From: Streptomyces sp. RerS4
Lineage (GTDB): Bacteria; Actinomycetota; Actinomycetes; Streptomycetales; Streptomycetaceae
Direction: 5' to 3'
Assembly: GCF_023515955.1 (NCBI RefSeq)
Contig: NZ_CP097322.1
Span: 6,248,501-6,312,500, forward strand
Length of the DNA stretch: 64,000 bases
The notes beneath the pieces were generated by a model. The model had not been told where the DNA came from. It ran no database searches and saw only the letters and a list, made by a program, of their open reading frames with translations. Each line of letters starts with the position of its first letter. The first letter of the stretch is position 1. Both the position numbers and the translations under genes were made by a program. This document shows, in pieces, positions 51,564 to 61,133 of the stretch.

Positions 51564-52637
51564 GTGACCTTGAAGCCCGACGTCCGAGGGGCGGCCGACA
51601 CAGCCCGCCCCGCGCCGCCACCCCGCCCCGCCCCTCGCCGAACCGGCACGCGTGCCGTACTGACGGCAGCGCTCCTCGCCGCCGTCTTCGCGGCCGTATG
51701 CGCCTCGCTCGCCATCGGCACCAAGGCCGTCCCGCTCTCCGACGTGCTCACCGCGATAGCCGGCGGCACCGACGGCGACGCCGTGGTCATCCGGGAACTG
51801 CGCATGCCGCGCACCCTCCTCGGGCTGATCGTCGGCATCTCGCTGGGCGCGGCCGGGGCAGTGGCCCAGGACATCACGCGCAACCCGCTCGGCGACCCCG
51901 GCCTCATCGGCATCAGCGCCGGCGGCGCCTTCGCCGTCGCGCTGAGCATCGGAGCACTGGGCCTGACGAGCCCTTACCACTACATCTGGTTCGCCTTCCT
52001 CGGCGCCGCGCTCGCCGGCCTGCTCGCGTACGCCGTCGGCGGGACCGGATACGGCGGCGCCACCCCCGCCAAACTGGCGCTCGCCGGGGCCGCTGTCACC
52101 GTCCTGCTCGACGCGGGCACCAACACCCTGATCCTGCTCGACGTCCGCACCCTGGACCAGTACCGCTTCTGGGCGGTCGGCTCCCTCGCCGGCCGGGACT
52201 CCGAACTCGCCCTGAACCTCCTGCCGTTCGCCGCCGTCGGGCTCCTGCTGGCGATCGGGCTCAGCGGCCGGCTCAACGCCCTCGCCCTCGGCGACGACCT
52301 CGCCAGCAGCCTGGGCACGAAGGTCCGCTCGACGCGCGCGCTGGGCGCCGTGGCCGTCATCCTGCTCGCGGGTACGGCCGTCGCCGCCGCCGGCCCGGTC
52401 ACCTTCATCGGCCTGGTCGTCCCGCACATCGTGCGGTCCTTCACCGGGCCCGATGCCCGCTGGCTCGTGCCCTGTTCGGCGCTGGGCGGCGCGGTCCTCA
52501 TGCTGACCGCCGACGTCGTCGGCCGGATGGTCGCCCGACCGGGCGAACTGGAGGCCGGAGTCGTCACCGCCCTGCTCGGCGCCCCCTTCCTCGCCCTCCT
52601 CGTCAAGCGGGGCAAGCTGAAGGAGCACACCCGATGA
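51564..52637 (+). CDS. FecCD-family siderophore permease 1
   Basis: The 357-aa protein has about nine to ten membrane helices and the FecCD/BtuC signatures: LRMPRTLLGLIVGISLGAAG, ITRNPLGDPGLIGISAGGAF and a late FIGLVVPHIVR. It forms the transport channel with the next gene's product. GTG 51564 is chosen because it follows the operator directly and the basic N-terminus is typical. It overlaps permease 2 by ATGA. Confidence 0.93.
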   Translation: MTLKPDVRGAADTARPAPPPRPAPRRTGTRAVLTAALLAAVFAAVCASLAIGTKAVPLSDVLTAIAGGTDGDAVVIRELRMPRTLLGLIVGISLGAAGAVAQDITRNPLGDPGLIGISAGGAFAVALSIGALGLTSPYHYIWFAFLGAALAGLLAYAVGGTGYGGATPAKLALAGAAVTVLLDAGTNTLILLDVRTLDQYRFWAVGSLAGRDSELALNLLPFAAVGLLLAIGLSGRLNALALGDDLASSLGTKVRSTRALGAVAVILLAGTAVAAAGPVTFIGLVVPHIVRSFTGPDARWLVPCSALGGAVLMLTADVVGRMVARPGELEAGVVTALLGAPFLALLVKRGKLKEHTR

Positions 52638-53743
52638 GCACGACGACGCGGCCCACCCGGCAGCGGACGCCGAGCCCGACGCCCCGTCCGCGCCTGCTGC
52701 GCCTGGAGGTCGGCCCGGTCGGCGTCGCCGTACGCCCCCGTGTCGCCCTCACCGTCCTCGGCCTCGTCCTCACCGGGTTCGCGGGGCTGATCGCCTCCGT
52801 CTCCCTCGGTACGTACGCCATCCCGGTCGGCGACGTGGTCGGCGCGGTCCTCGGCTTCGGCGACGGCGCCGCCGACCTGATCGTCCATCAACTGCGACTG
52901 CCGCGCGCCCTGACCGCGCTCCTGGTCGGCGCCGCGTTCGGCCTGGCCGGCGCGGTCTACCAGGCCGTCACCCGCAACTCCCTGGCCAGCCCCGACCTCA
53001 TCGGCATCGCGGCCGGCTCCGGGGCGGGCGCCGTCACCGCGATCCTGATCGGCGGGGCCACCTCGGCAGCGGCGGGCACGTTCGGCGCCGTGCCGTTCGG
53101 GGCGCTCGCCGGCGCGCTGCTCACGTCCGCCGCGATCTACCTGCTCGCCTACCGCGACGGCACCATCACCGGCTACCGCTTCGTCCTCGTCGGCCTCGCC
53201 GCGAACGGCGCCCTGCTCGCCCTGACCCGCTGGGCGCTGGCCCGCGCCGACATCGACCAGGCCTCCCGCGCCATGGTCTGGCTCACCGGCAGCCTCAACG
53301 GCCGCGGTTACGAACACGTCCAGTGGTCCGGGATCGCCCTCGTGGTCCTCCTGCCGCTGACGCTGGCGCTGGCCCGTCCGTACCAGTTGCTCCAGTACGA
53401 CGACGACACCGCCCGCAGCCTCGGCATCCCGCTGCGGCACTCGCGGATCGCCCTGCTGGTGCTCGCCACCTGCCTCACCGCCCTGGCCACCTCGGCCGCC
53501 GGACCGATCGCCTTCATCGCGCTCGGCGCCCCGCAGATCGCCCGCAGGCTCACCGGCACCGCCGGGATCCCGCTGATGACCAGCGCCCTCACCGGCGCGG
53601 TGCTCCTGGTCCTCTCCGACCTCGCCGCCCGCCTCGTGCTGGCCCCCATCGAACTGCCCGTCGGCGTGCTCACCGGCGCCGTGGGCGCCCCGTACCTGCT
53701 GCTGCTCCTCGCCCGGACCAACCGGGCCGGAAAGGGAGGCTGA
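52634..53743 (+). CDS. FecCD-family siderophore permease 2
   Basis: A 369-aa paralogue of the preceding permease with LRLPRALTALLVGAAFGLAG, VTRNSLASPDLIGIAAGSGAG and FIALGAPQIARRL, about ten membrane helices, and a longer basic N-terminus. The two FecCD proteins should form the heterodimeric channel. It overlaps the preceding gene by ATGA and the ATPase gene by TGATG. Confidence 0.93.
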   Translation: MSTTTRPTRQRTPSPTPRPRLLRLEVGPVGVAVRPRVALTVLGLVLTGFAGLIASVSLGTYAIPVGDVVGAVLGFGDGAADLIVHQLRLPRALTALLVGAAFGLAGAVYQAVTRNSLASPDLIGIAAGSGAGAVTAILIGGATSAAAGTFGAVPFGALAGALLTSAAIYLLAYRDGTITGYRFVLVGLAANGALLALTRWALARADIDQASRAMVWLTGSLNGRGYEHVQWSGIALVVLLPLTLALARPYQLLQYDDDTARSLGIPLRHSRIALLVLATCLTALATSAAGPIAFIALGAPQIARRLTGTAGIPLMTSALTGAVLLVLSDLAARLVLAPIELPVGVLTGAVGAPYLLLLLARTNRAGKGG

Positions 53744-54576
53744 TGATGACCGCCCCGCTGACCGCCCCACCGACCGGCACCACCCGGCCCACCGCACTGC
53801 ACGGCGAGGGCCTGCGCCTGGGCTACGGCGACCGGATCGTCGCCGAGGACCTCGACCTGCGGATCCCGGCGGGCCAGGTCACCGCCCTGGTCGGTCCGAA
53901 CGCCTGCGGCAAGTCCACCGCCCTGCGCGCCCTGGCACGGCTGCTCAAGCCGGCCGACGGCACCGTACTGATGGACGGCGAGGACATCGCCGCCCTCTCC
54001 GCACGGGACTTCGCCCTGCGCCTGGCCCTGCTGCCGCAGACGCCCAGCGCGCCGGACGGCATCACCGTGCGGGACCTGGTCGCCCGCGGCCGCACGCCCC
54101 ACCAGCGGTGGTGGCGCCAGTGGTCCTCGACGGACGAGGCCGCCGTCGACGCCGCCCTCACCGCCACCGGCGCCGCGGAGCTGGCGGACCGCTCCATCGA
54201 CGAACTCTCCGGCGGCCAGCGGCAGCGCGTGTGGATCGCGATGGCCCTGGCCCAGGACACCTCGGTCCTCCTCCTGGACGAGCCGACCACCTACCTGGAC
54301 CTGGCCCACCAGGTCGACGTCCTGGAACTGGTGGCGGAGCTGAACCGCTCCGAGGGCCGCACCGTCGTCATGGTGCTGCACGAGCTGAACCTCGCCTGCC
54401 GGTACGCCGACCACCTGATCGCGATGCGCGACGGCCGGGTCATGGCCGCCGGGACGCCCTCCGAGATCGTCACGCCGGAGCTGGTGCACGAGGTGTTCGG
54501 CCTGCGCGCGGCCGTCATCGAATGCCCGGTCGCCGGCACCCCCCTGGTCATCCCCCAGGGCGGACGCCGGACCTGA
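53743..54576 (+). CDS. Siderophore ABC transporter ATPase (FecE/FepC-like)
   Basis: The 277-aa ATPase has Walker A GPNACGKST, Q-loop LLPQTPSAPDGITV, signature LSGGQRQRVWIAMALAQ and Walker B VLLLDEPTTYLDL with HELN as the switch. The YLDLAHQ segment is typical of iron-siderophore ATPases. It completes the importer with the two FecCD permeases and the divergent binding lipoprotein. A second in-frame ATG is at 53746. A weak hairpin (54580-54599) follows. Confidence 0.94.
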   Translation: MMTAPLTAPPTGTTRPTALHGEGLRLGYGDRIVAEDLDLRIPAGQVTALVGPNACGKSTALRALARLLKPADGTVLMDGEDIAALSARDFALRLALLPQTPSAPDGITVRDLVARGRTPHQRWWRQWSSTDEAAVDAALTATGAAELADRSIDELSGGQRQRVWIAMALAQDTSVLLLDEPTTYLDLAHQVDVLELVAELNRSEGRTVVMVLHELNLACRYADHLIAMRDGRVMAAGTPSEIVTPELVHEVFGLRAAVIECPVAGTPLVIPQGGRRT

Positions 54577-54579
54577 CGG

Positions 54580-54599
54580 GGGCCACGACGGGGTGGCCC
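54580..54599 (+). terminator. Weak hairpin after the iron-importer operon
   Basis: GGGCCAC (54580-54586) pairs with GTGGCCC (54593-54599) around a 6-base loop, right after the ATPase stop codon and without a T tract. Confidence 0.45.
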
Positions 54600-54776
54600 A
54601 GTGGCGGTCCCGGCCCGTGTGGACGAGCACGGCCCGAAAGCGAGCCGATCACACTCGAATCCCTGGACTGCGCGCGAGCCATCGCCGCTCGGGTGGGGTG
54701 TCGCGGGGGGCGTTGGCTCCCCTACAGTGCGTGATGTTCCGTCTCCTTCCGTCGCGTCGAACAGGAGTGGGCGTCC

Positions 54777-56090
54777 GTGGTCACGCAGGCCCTTCCGTCC
54801 CCGGCCGGTCGCCGGGTTCCCGAGTTGGATCAGGCCCTCGTCGGGCAGTGGCGCGACGGGGGAGGTGAGCTCGTCGACCTCTTCGCGCAGGCGCGGGAGC
54901 GGCTCGGCGGGGTCGCCGCGGTGCGGCTCGGGCCGCGGCCGACCGTCCTCGTCACCGACCCGGCGGCCGTGCGACACGTGCTCGCGCTCCATCCCGACCG
55001 GTACGTGAAGCGCTCGCACCGGGCGCGACTGCTCATCGGCGACGGGGTGTTGGCCGCCACGGGTGAGGCGTGGCAGCGTCAACGCAAGCTGCTCCAGGGG
55101 CAGTTCACCGGGCCGGGCATGCGCCGCTACGAGCGGCGGATCACCGCGGCGGCCCGGACCGCCGCCGATCGCTGGGACGCGTACGCCCGCACCGGTGAGG
55201 TCTTCGACGTCGGAGAGGAGATGCGCCGCTTCGCCCTGGACACCATCTGGCGCTCCCTCACCGGGCACCCCCTCGACGCCGTGACCGAGCGCGAACTGGC
55301 CGCCGTGGCCGCCGTGGTGGCCGCGCTGCCCAGCCTGCCCGCCGACGGGGCCGCGGCCCGGGGAGCCGTCGCCGCCGAGCTGGCCAGGATCGACGCCGTC
55401 GTGGCGCTCGCCGTCGCCGCCGCCCGCGACGGCGCGGCCGGACCCGACGGTCCGGGCCTGTTGCACGTCCTGCTGGAGGCCGCGGGCACGCGCCCCGAGT
55501 ACACCGATCGGCTGATCCGCGACGAACTGGTCACCCTGCTCGTCGCCGGCCACGAGACCACCGCCACCACCCTCACCTGGCTGTACCTCCTCCTGGACCG
55601 CAACCCGAAGGCGCGCGAGGAAGCCCTCGCCGCCGGTGCCGAGGGCTCACCCGAACGACGCGACGCCGTCCAGGCACTCGTCCACGAGACGCTGCGCCTC
55701 TACCCGTCCGCCTGGATACTGCCGCGCAGCGCGGCGTGCGACGACGTTCTCGCGGGCTACGAGGTCGAAGCCGGCACGGACGTCATCGTCTGCCCCTACC
55801 TCACTCACCGGGACCCCGCCCTCTGGGAGGATCCGGCGCGTTTCGACCCGGGACGCTTCACCATGCCCGGCCGCCGCCCCGCCCACCCGGGCGGCTACCT
55901 CCCGTTCGGCATCGGCCCCCGGGCCTGCCTGGGCCTGCGGTTCGCCCTGCGTGAGTCGACCGCCCTGCTCGAACACCTGCTGCCCGCCCAGACCCCGACG
56001 TTCCGCTCCCTCCCCGACCGGGCCGCCTACGGCATCACCGTCCGCCCCGACGGCCCCGCTCCGGCCACGTTGGGAGGCCCGCCCGGCTAG
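54777..56090 (+). CDS. Cytochrome P450
   Basis: This 437-aa P450 has the I-helix VAGHETTATTLTW, ExxR in HETLRLYP, the PERF-like DPARFDPGRF, and the haem loop PFGIGPRACLGLRFAL with the thiolate Cys. It resembles actinobacterial CYP proteins close to the fatty-acid/xenobiotic class (YLPFGxGPRxCxG). Start GTG 54777 is preceded by AGGAG at 54763-54767. Only 75 bp separate it from the metallophore operon, but a candidate operator lies between, so it is probably a separate unit. Confidence 0.92.
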   Translation: MVTQALPSPAGRRVPELDQALVGQWRDGGGELVDLFAQARERLGGVAAVRLGPRPTVLVTDPAAVRHVLALHPDRYVKRSHRARLLIGDGVLAATGEAWQRQRKLLQGQFTGPGMRRYERRITAAARTAADRWDAYARTGEVFDVGEEMRRFALDTIWRSLTGHPLDAVTERELAAVAAVVAALPSLPADGAAARGAVAAELARIDAVVALAVAAARDGAAGPDGPGLLHVLLEAAGTRPEYTDRLIRDELVTLLVAGHETTATTLTWLYLLLDRNPKAREEALAAGAEGSPERRDAVQALVHETLRLYPSAWILPRSAACDDVLAGYEVEAGTDVIVCPYLTHRDPALWEDPARFDPGRFTMPGRRPAHPGGYLPFGIGPRACLGLRFALRESTALLEHLLPAQTPTFRSLPDRAAYGITVRPDGPAPATLGGPPG

Positions 56091-56097
56091 CCCGTGT

Positions 56098-56118
56098 TGA
56101 AAATGAGTACCATCTTCA
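56098..56118. promoter_or_regulatory. Zur-like operator candidate upstream of the metallophore operon
   Basis: TGAAAATG (56098-56105) and CATCTTCA (56111-56118) are 8-bp arms of a palindrome with one mismatch around AGTAC. The first 15 bases match the Zur-type consensus TGAAAATGATTTTCA at 12 positions. The site lies 48 bp before the first gene of the operon, in a conspicuously AT-rich patch. Assignment to Zur rather than another Fur-family repressor is inference. Confidence 0.5.
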
Positions 56119-56165
56119 TATAGAAGTACGGGGTGCTCATCTCTCGACAGCCGCGGGAGCCCCGG

Positions 56166-57527
56166 ATGGCCGCAGTCCGGCCCTTCGCGCTCACCGCACT
56201 CCGGCATCCCACGGTTTCCACGCTCCTGGCGGATCACCGCGTCCTGCTGGCCGATCTCCTGGACGGCCTGGGATCACCGCTGCACGTCGTGCTGCCCGAG
56301 ATCTTCGAGGAGAACGTCGCCGGACTCCGGCAGGCGTTCGCCGAGGCCGGTGTCACCGCCGGCATCCTGTTCGCCAAGAAGGCGAACAAGGCCGACTGTT
56401 ACGTCACTTCGGCCGCCGCCCTCGGTGTCGGGGTCGACGTCGCCGGCGCCCCCGAACTGGTCAAGGCCCTGGCCGGGGGAGTGCCCGGACACCGGATCGG
56501 CGTATCCGGCCCGGAGAAGGACGACGCGCTGCACGCCCTCGCCGTTCAGCACGGCTGCCTGGTCGCCGTCGACTCCCTCAGTGAACTCCGTCGCCTGGCG
56601 GCAACCGCGCGGCTCGCGGGGCGAGAGGGCCGGGTACTGCTGCGGTCGCGGACGGCGGGTCAAGCGGGAAGCCGCTTCGGACTGTCCGCCGCCGAGCGAG
56701 AGGCCGCCGTCGGGCTGTGCGTGGAACTCGCCGACCACATCAGCCTGCGCGGATTCTCGTTCCACCTGAACGGCTACTCCACCGCCGAACGCGCGACGGC
56801 GGCGAACGAGATGATCGAGCACTGCCTCGACGCCAGGCGGCGCGGCGCGACCTCGGCCGAAGTGGTCGACATCGGCGGCGGCCTGCCCGTCCGCTACGTC
56901 GATCCGCGCCTCTGGGACGCGTTCCTTGAGCAGAACGAGCCCTCCCACTACCACGGGGGCAAGAGCTTCAAGGACTTCTATCCGTACGGCGGACAGTCCG
57001 CGCCCCAGGCGGTGCGGGCGATCATGGCGCACCCCGTAGACGGTGCCCAGAGCCTGGCGGCGAAGGCGGGACGCCACGGCGTCCGGTTCGTCGTCGAGCC
57101 CGGCCGGGCCCTGCTGGACCAGGCCGGATTCACCCTGTACCGCGTACAGCAGGTCGATGACCGCCGGGACACCGACGGGTACGCGATCGTCACCGTCGCG
57201 GGGAGCAGTTTCAGTCTCTCCGAACAGTGGTTCAACAGCGACTACCTCCCCGACCCGCTGCTGCTGTCCGCCGGGCCCGTCGCCGACGAGGTGTTCCCGG
57301 CCTGCGTCGCGGGCTCGACCTGCCTGGAGAGCGACCTGGTGACCTGGCGGAAGATCGGCTTCCCCCGGCCGGTGCGGCGCGGTGACCACCTGGTCTACCT
57401 CAACACCGCCGGCTACCAGATGGACTCCAACGAATCACCGTTCCATGACGCCGCACTGCCGTTGAAAGCCGTCCTCCGGCTCGGCGACGGCGCGGGCCCG
57501 CCGAGCTGGCGACTGGACGGCATCTGA
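56166..57527 (+). CDS. Type III PLP-dependent decarboxylase (SbnH/diaminopimelate decarboxylase-like)
   Basis: The 453-aa alanine-racemase-fold decarboxylase has the Schiff-base lysine in ILFAKKANKADCY (K72), FHLNGYS, VDIGGGLPVRY and the phosphate/active-site pair VEPGRALLDQ and GSTCLESDLV. Staphyloferrin B uses a related enzyme, SbnH, to decarboxylate a citryl-diaminopropionate intermediate. It is the first gene of a coupled metallophore operon (TGATG overlap with the next frame). ATG 56166 has GGGAG seven bases upstream; GTG 56133 would add 11 residues. Confidence 0.85.
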   Translation: MAAVRPFALTALRHPTVSTLLADHRVLLADLLDGLGSPLHVVLPEIFEENVAGLRQAFAEAGVTAGILFAKKANKADCYVTSAAALGVGVDVAGAPELVKALAGGVPGHRIGVSGPEKDDALHALAVQHGCLVAVDSLSELRRLAATARLAGREGRVLLRSRTAGQAGSRFGLSAAEREAAVGLCVELADHISLRGFSFHLNGYSTAERATAANEMIEHCLDARRRGATSAEVVDIGGGLPVRYVDPRLWDAFLEQNEPSHYHGGKSFKDFYPYGGQSAPQAVRAIMAHPVDGAQSLAAKAGRHGVRFVVEPGRALLDQAGFTLYRVQQVDDRRDTDGYAIVTVAGSSFSLSEQWFNSDYLPDPLLLSAGPVADEVFPACVAGSTCLESDLVTWRKIGFPRPVRRGDHLVYLNTAGYQMDSNESPFHDAALPLKAVLRLGDGAGPPSWRLDGI

Positions 57528-57556
57528 TGCGAACCCGAATGAAGGAGAACCCCCGC

Positions 57557-58537
57557 ATGTCACAGACCTACGCACCCCCCGGCCAGTTGTGGATCCTGCC
57601 GCAATCGGAGCAGGAAGGGCTGGACGTCGACCACCGGCAGGTGATCGAGGTCGTCGAGCAGGCGTACCGCGCGCTGCGTGAAGGTGGCTCGAACAACCCG
57701 GTCAAGACGATCATCGACGACCCCGAACACCGCTCACTGAGCTACTCGATGGTGGCCAGGGACGGCGGCAGCGGCACCGTCTGCTTCAAGGCCGTCTACG
57801 AGTTCGATCCGCGCCGCACCCGGGACGCCTACCGGTTCCACTCGTTCGTCTTCCTCGTCGACGACACCACCGGAGCCCCCATCGCGTTGATGGACGTGGT
57901 GAAGCTCGGTCCCCTGCGGTCCTCGGCGACCACCGCGCTGTTCGCCCGCGCGGCCTGCCCCGACGCACGCACCGCCCTGGTCGTCGGTACGGGCGTCCAG
58001 GGGCAGATGGCGCTGCCGATGCTGGTCGCGGCCATGCCGAAGCTGGAGCGTTTGCAGGTGTTCGGCACCTACCCCGAGGGTCTGCGCGCCGTCCAGGACA
58101 GCGTCGAAGGCCGCGAGGTCGAGATCGTGAAGGATCTCCGGGAAGCCGCCGGCGAGGCCGACATCGTGATCGGCGCCGCCGGCCTGTCCGTCACGGAGGA
58201 GGTCCGGCGCGAGTGGATGAAGCCCGGGTCTGTCGCCGTGCTGCTCGGGTACGGCGTGCACGCCGACGTGTGCCACGGCGCGGACTACCGGATCGCCACC
58301 GACACCGCCCAGATGCACGCCACCTGCGAAGACCTGCGGGGCGAGGACGGCAGCCTGCCGTCCGTGGACGCCCAGCTGCCGGACGTCCTGCTCGGCCGGG
58401 TACCCGCCCGACGCCATCCGGACGACGTGGTTTTCGCCTACAACAGCGGTATGGCGGTCACCGACGCCGCGCTGGGCCGGTACATAGCCGACCTGGCGCT
58501 GGCGAGCGGGCGCGGGGACAAGGTCAACTTCTGGTGA
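57557..58537 (+). CDS. Ornithine cyclodeaminase-family enzyme, SbnB-like
   Basis: The 326-aa Rossmann-fold protein of the ornithine cyclodeaminase/mu-crystallin family has FKAVYEFDP, the dinucleotide motif VVGTGVQGQMALPML and IGAAGLS. In siderophore pathways SbnB oxidatively cleaves the SbnA product to L-2,3-diaminopropionate and 2-oxoglutarate; a cysteine-synthase-like partner is encoded four genes on. ATG 57557 with AAGGAG about 9 bases upstream is preferred; ATG 57527 overlaps the previous stop as TGATG. Confidence 0.85.
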   Translation: MSQTYAPPGQLWILPQSEQEGLDVDHRQVIEVVEQAYRALREGGSNNPVKTIIDDPEHRSLSYSMVARDGGSGTVCFKAVYEFDPRRTRDAYRFHSFVFLVDDTTGAPIALMDVVKLGPLRSSATTALFARAACPDARTALVVGTGVQGQMALPMLVAAMPKLERLQVFGTYPEGLRAVQDSVEGREVEIVKDLREAAGEADIVIGAAGLSVTEEVRREWMKPGSVAVLLGYGVHADVCHGADYRIATDTAQMHATCEDLRGEDGSLPSVDAQLPDVLLGRVPARRHPDDVVFAYNSGMAVTDAALGRYIADLALASGRGDKVNFW

Positions 58538-59994
58538 GTACAGACACGACCGACACGACCGACAGCGCCGGCGCGACCGACAGGGCCGGCACGACCGGAA
58601 CCGGCGCCGCCTGGTGGGTCACGAACTCGCGGGCGCTGCTCAAGCTCGCGTTCCCGTTGATCCTGACCAACTTCGCCTACGTCGCGCTGACCACCGTGGA
58701 CATCGTGATGCTCGGCAGGCTCGGCGCGGTCGAGATCGCCGCCGCCGGTCTGGCCATCGCACTGTTCAACCAACTCCGCACCACCGGCACGGGCCTGGTC
58801 ACCGGCGTCAGCAACCTGGTGGCCGAGGCCCGGGTACGGGAGGACCGGGAACGGATCGGCGCGGTGCTGTTCGCCGGGCTCTTCTGGGCGACCGTGTGCG
58901 GCGTGCTGTTCTGCGCGGCGCTGCTGCTGGTCGGCCCGCTGCTCGTCCTGCTGGGTCAGGACCCGACGGTGGTCGACAAGGCGGGCGAGTTCCTGATGGT
59001 CATGGCGCCGGGCATGCTGCCCTGCCTGTGGTTCCAGGCCCTGCGGCACTTCACCACCGGCCTCAAGCGGCCCGGCCCGCTGCTCGCCATCACCCTGGCC
59101 TCGGTCGGTGTGACCATCGCCCTGAACTACGTGTTGATCTACGGCGCGTTCGGCCTGCCGGCCTTCGGATTCGTCGGCGTCGCGATCGCCACCGTCACGG
59201 TGTTCCTGCTGTCCTTCCTGGCGTTCATCGCGGTGATCCTGCGTGACGACGTCCTGCGCCCGTACCTCACCTCGCCCGACGCGCGGCGCTGGAACGGGGA
59301 CGCGGTCCGGTCCGTCTGGCGTCTCGGCCTGCCGATCTCGGGCACCTACGCCTCGGAGGCCGGGTTCTTCAGCGTGCTCACCCTGATCATCGGCTCCTTG
59401 GGCGCACACGCGCTGGCCGCGCAGACGGTGCTGAACCAGATCGTCTACATCGTCTTCATGATCTCCGCCGGCCTGTCGCACGCGGCGTCGATCCACATCA
59501 GCGAGGCCGACGGCCGCGACGACTACGTGACGGCACGCAGGATGGGGCTCCTCGGCACGGCCTGGGGCGTGATCGCGACACTCGTGGTCGCCGTCGTGTA
59601 CCTCGTGATCCCGAACCCGATCGTGTCTCTGTTCATCTCGGCCGAGCACGCCGGGAACGCGGACATCATCGCGCTGACCGTCACCGGTCTGCTGATCGCC
59701 GCCCTCATGCAGGTCTTCGACGCCACGCAGAACATCGGCAACGGCATCCTGCGCGGCATCGGCGACACGGCCGGGCCGTTCCGGATTTCCCTCGTCGGCT
59801 ACTGGCTGATCGGGCTGCCCGCGGGCTACCTGCTCGGAGTGACCGCCGACCAGGGCGTCGAGGGCGTCTGGATCGGCCAGACCATCGGCCTCGCCGCCAC
59901 CGCCGCCATCCTCCTGGTCGCCTTCCTGCGCCGCGTCGGCCGGCTGCACCGAGCGTCGGCCGGCGCACCCGTCCCGGAATCGGAGCCGTCATGA
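58534..59994 (+). CDS. MATE-family efflux transporter
   Basis: A 486-aa protein with twelve membrane helices in two MATE-type halves, starting LLKLAFPLILTNFAYVALTTVDIVMLGRLG, a canonical MATE helix 1-2. The Asp in TTVDIVMLG is a typical ion-coupling residue. It overlaps the previous gene by GTGA and the next by ATGA. In this operon it is the probable exporter of the metallophore. The first 30 residues are Thr/Asp/Gly-rich. Confidence 0.9.
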   Translation: MSTDTTDTTDSAGATDRAGTTGTGAAWWVTNSRALLKLAFPLILTNFAYVALTTVDIVMLGRLGAVEIAAAGLAIALFNQLRTTGTGLVTGVSNLVAEARVREDRERIGAVLFAGLFWATVCGVLFCAALLLVGPLLVLLGQDPTVVDKAGEFLMVMAPGMLPCLWFQALRHFTTGLKRPGPLLAITLASVGVTIALNYVLIYGAFGLPAFGFVGVAIATVTVFLLSFLAFIAVILRDDVLRPYLTSPDARRWNGDAVRSVWRLGLPISGTYASEAGFFSVLTLIIGSLGAHALAAQTVLNQIVYIVFMISAGLSHAASIHISEADGRDDYVTARRMGLLGTAWGVIATLVVAVVYLVIPNPIVSLFISAEHAGNADIIALTVTGLLIAALMQVFDATQNIGNGILRGIGDTAGPFRISLVGYWLIGLPAGYLLGVTADQGVEGVWIGQTIGLAATAAILLVAFLRRVGRLHRASAGAPVPESEPS

Positions 59995-61133
59995 ACCCCG
60001 TCCTCACACCGGCCACTTCGGCCTCCTTGATACGCGGGGAAGTGGCGGGCCTGCCCAGCTACGATCCCGGCGCCGACCCGGACCGGGTGGCCGCCCTCAG
60101 CGGCGCCCGTCGCGTGATCAAACTCTCCAACAGCGAGAGCCCGTACGGCATCTCCCCGGCGGTGACCGAAGCCGTACGCCGGTATCTGGCCGGCGGGGTC
60201 TCCCGCTACCCCGATCCCACGGGCAGGCGCCTGACCGAGGCCATCGGGAGGAGCCTGGACGTGCCCGCCGAGCGCGTCGTGCTCGGAAACGGCTCGGAGA
60301 ACATCCTGGAGCTGCTGTGCCAGGCCGTGCTCGATCCCGGTGACCTGGTGGTCACCCAGGCGCCCGGGTTCAGCCTGCACGAGATCTTCCCCCGGGTCAT
60401 GGGTGCCCGGGTCGAAAAGGTTCCGGTCACCGACGGGTTCGGATTCGACGCGACCGCCTGGCGTGACGCGCTGGCCGCGGGCCCGAAGCTCGTCTTCCTC
60501 GCCAACCCGTGCAACCCCACCGGTGCGATGCTCAGCGCGGGGCAGCTGGAGCAAGTCCTGGCCGGCACCCCGGAGTCGGCGCTGCTGGTGCTCGACGAGG
60601 CGTACGGCGAGTTCGCCCGGCCCAACCCGGAGTACCCCGACGGGCTGGAGGCCCTGCGCGCGCTGGACCGGCCGTGGATCGTGCTGCGCACCTTCTCCAA
60701 GGCCTACGGCCTGGCGGGTCTGCGGGTCGGCTACGGCATCGCCTCCGACACGGCGCTGATCCAGGCACTGGACCGGGTCCGTACCCCGTACAACGTCAAC
60801 CAGCCGGCCCAGGTCGCCGCCGTCGCCGCGCTGGGTGACCAGGCGCACCTGGCCGACACGGTCCGCCGGACCGGCCGGGAGATCGCCAGGATCGCCGACC
60901 GGTTGCGCGGCGCCGGACTGCGTGTCGTCCCGTCGTCGACCAACTTCCTCTTCATCGACACCGGTCGCCGCTCCGACCGGGTCGCCCAGGAGCTGCACCG
61001 CGCCGGAATCATCGTCAAGGCGTGGCGCGAGCCGGGATACGAGAACCACATCCGAGCCTCCCTGTCGACCCCCGAGGAGAACGACCTCTTCGTGACGTGT
61101 CTGACGGAGATCTGCGCGAAGGGCAAGTCATGA
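59991..61133 (+). CDS. HisC-like class I/II aminotransferase
   Basis: This 380-aa fold-type I PLP enzyme resembles histidinol-phosphate aminotransferase and the CobD-like decarboxylases: NSESPYG near the start, GNGSENIL (99-106), ANPCNPTG (171-178), VLDEAYGEF and the Schiff-base lysine K237 in TFSKAYGLAGLRVGY. It probably modifies an amino acid precursor of the metallophore (transamination or decarboxylation). It overlaps both neighbours by ATGA. Confidence 0.87.
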   Translation: MNPVLTPATSASLIRGEVAGLPSYDPGADPDRVAALSGARRVIKLSNSESPYGISPAVTEAVRRYLAGGVSRYPDPTGRRLTEAIGRSLDVPAERVVLGNGSENILELLCQAVLDPGDLVVTQAPGFSLHEIFPRVMGARVEKVPVTDGFGFDATAWRDALAAGPKLVFLANPCNPTGAMLSAGQLEQVLAGTPESALLVLDEAYGEFARPNPEYPDGLEALRALDRPWIVLRTFSKAYGLAGLRVGYGIASDTALIQALDRVRTPYNVNQPAQVAAVAALGDQAHLADTVRRTGREIARIADRLRGAGLRVVPSSTNFLFIDTGRRSDRVAQELHRAGIIVKAWREPGYENHIRASLSTPEENDLFVTCLTEICAKGKS

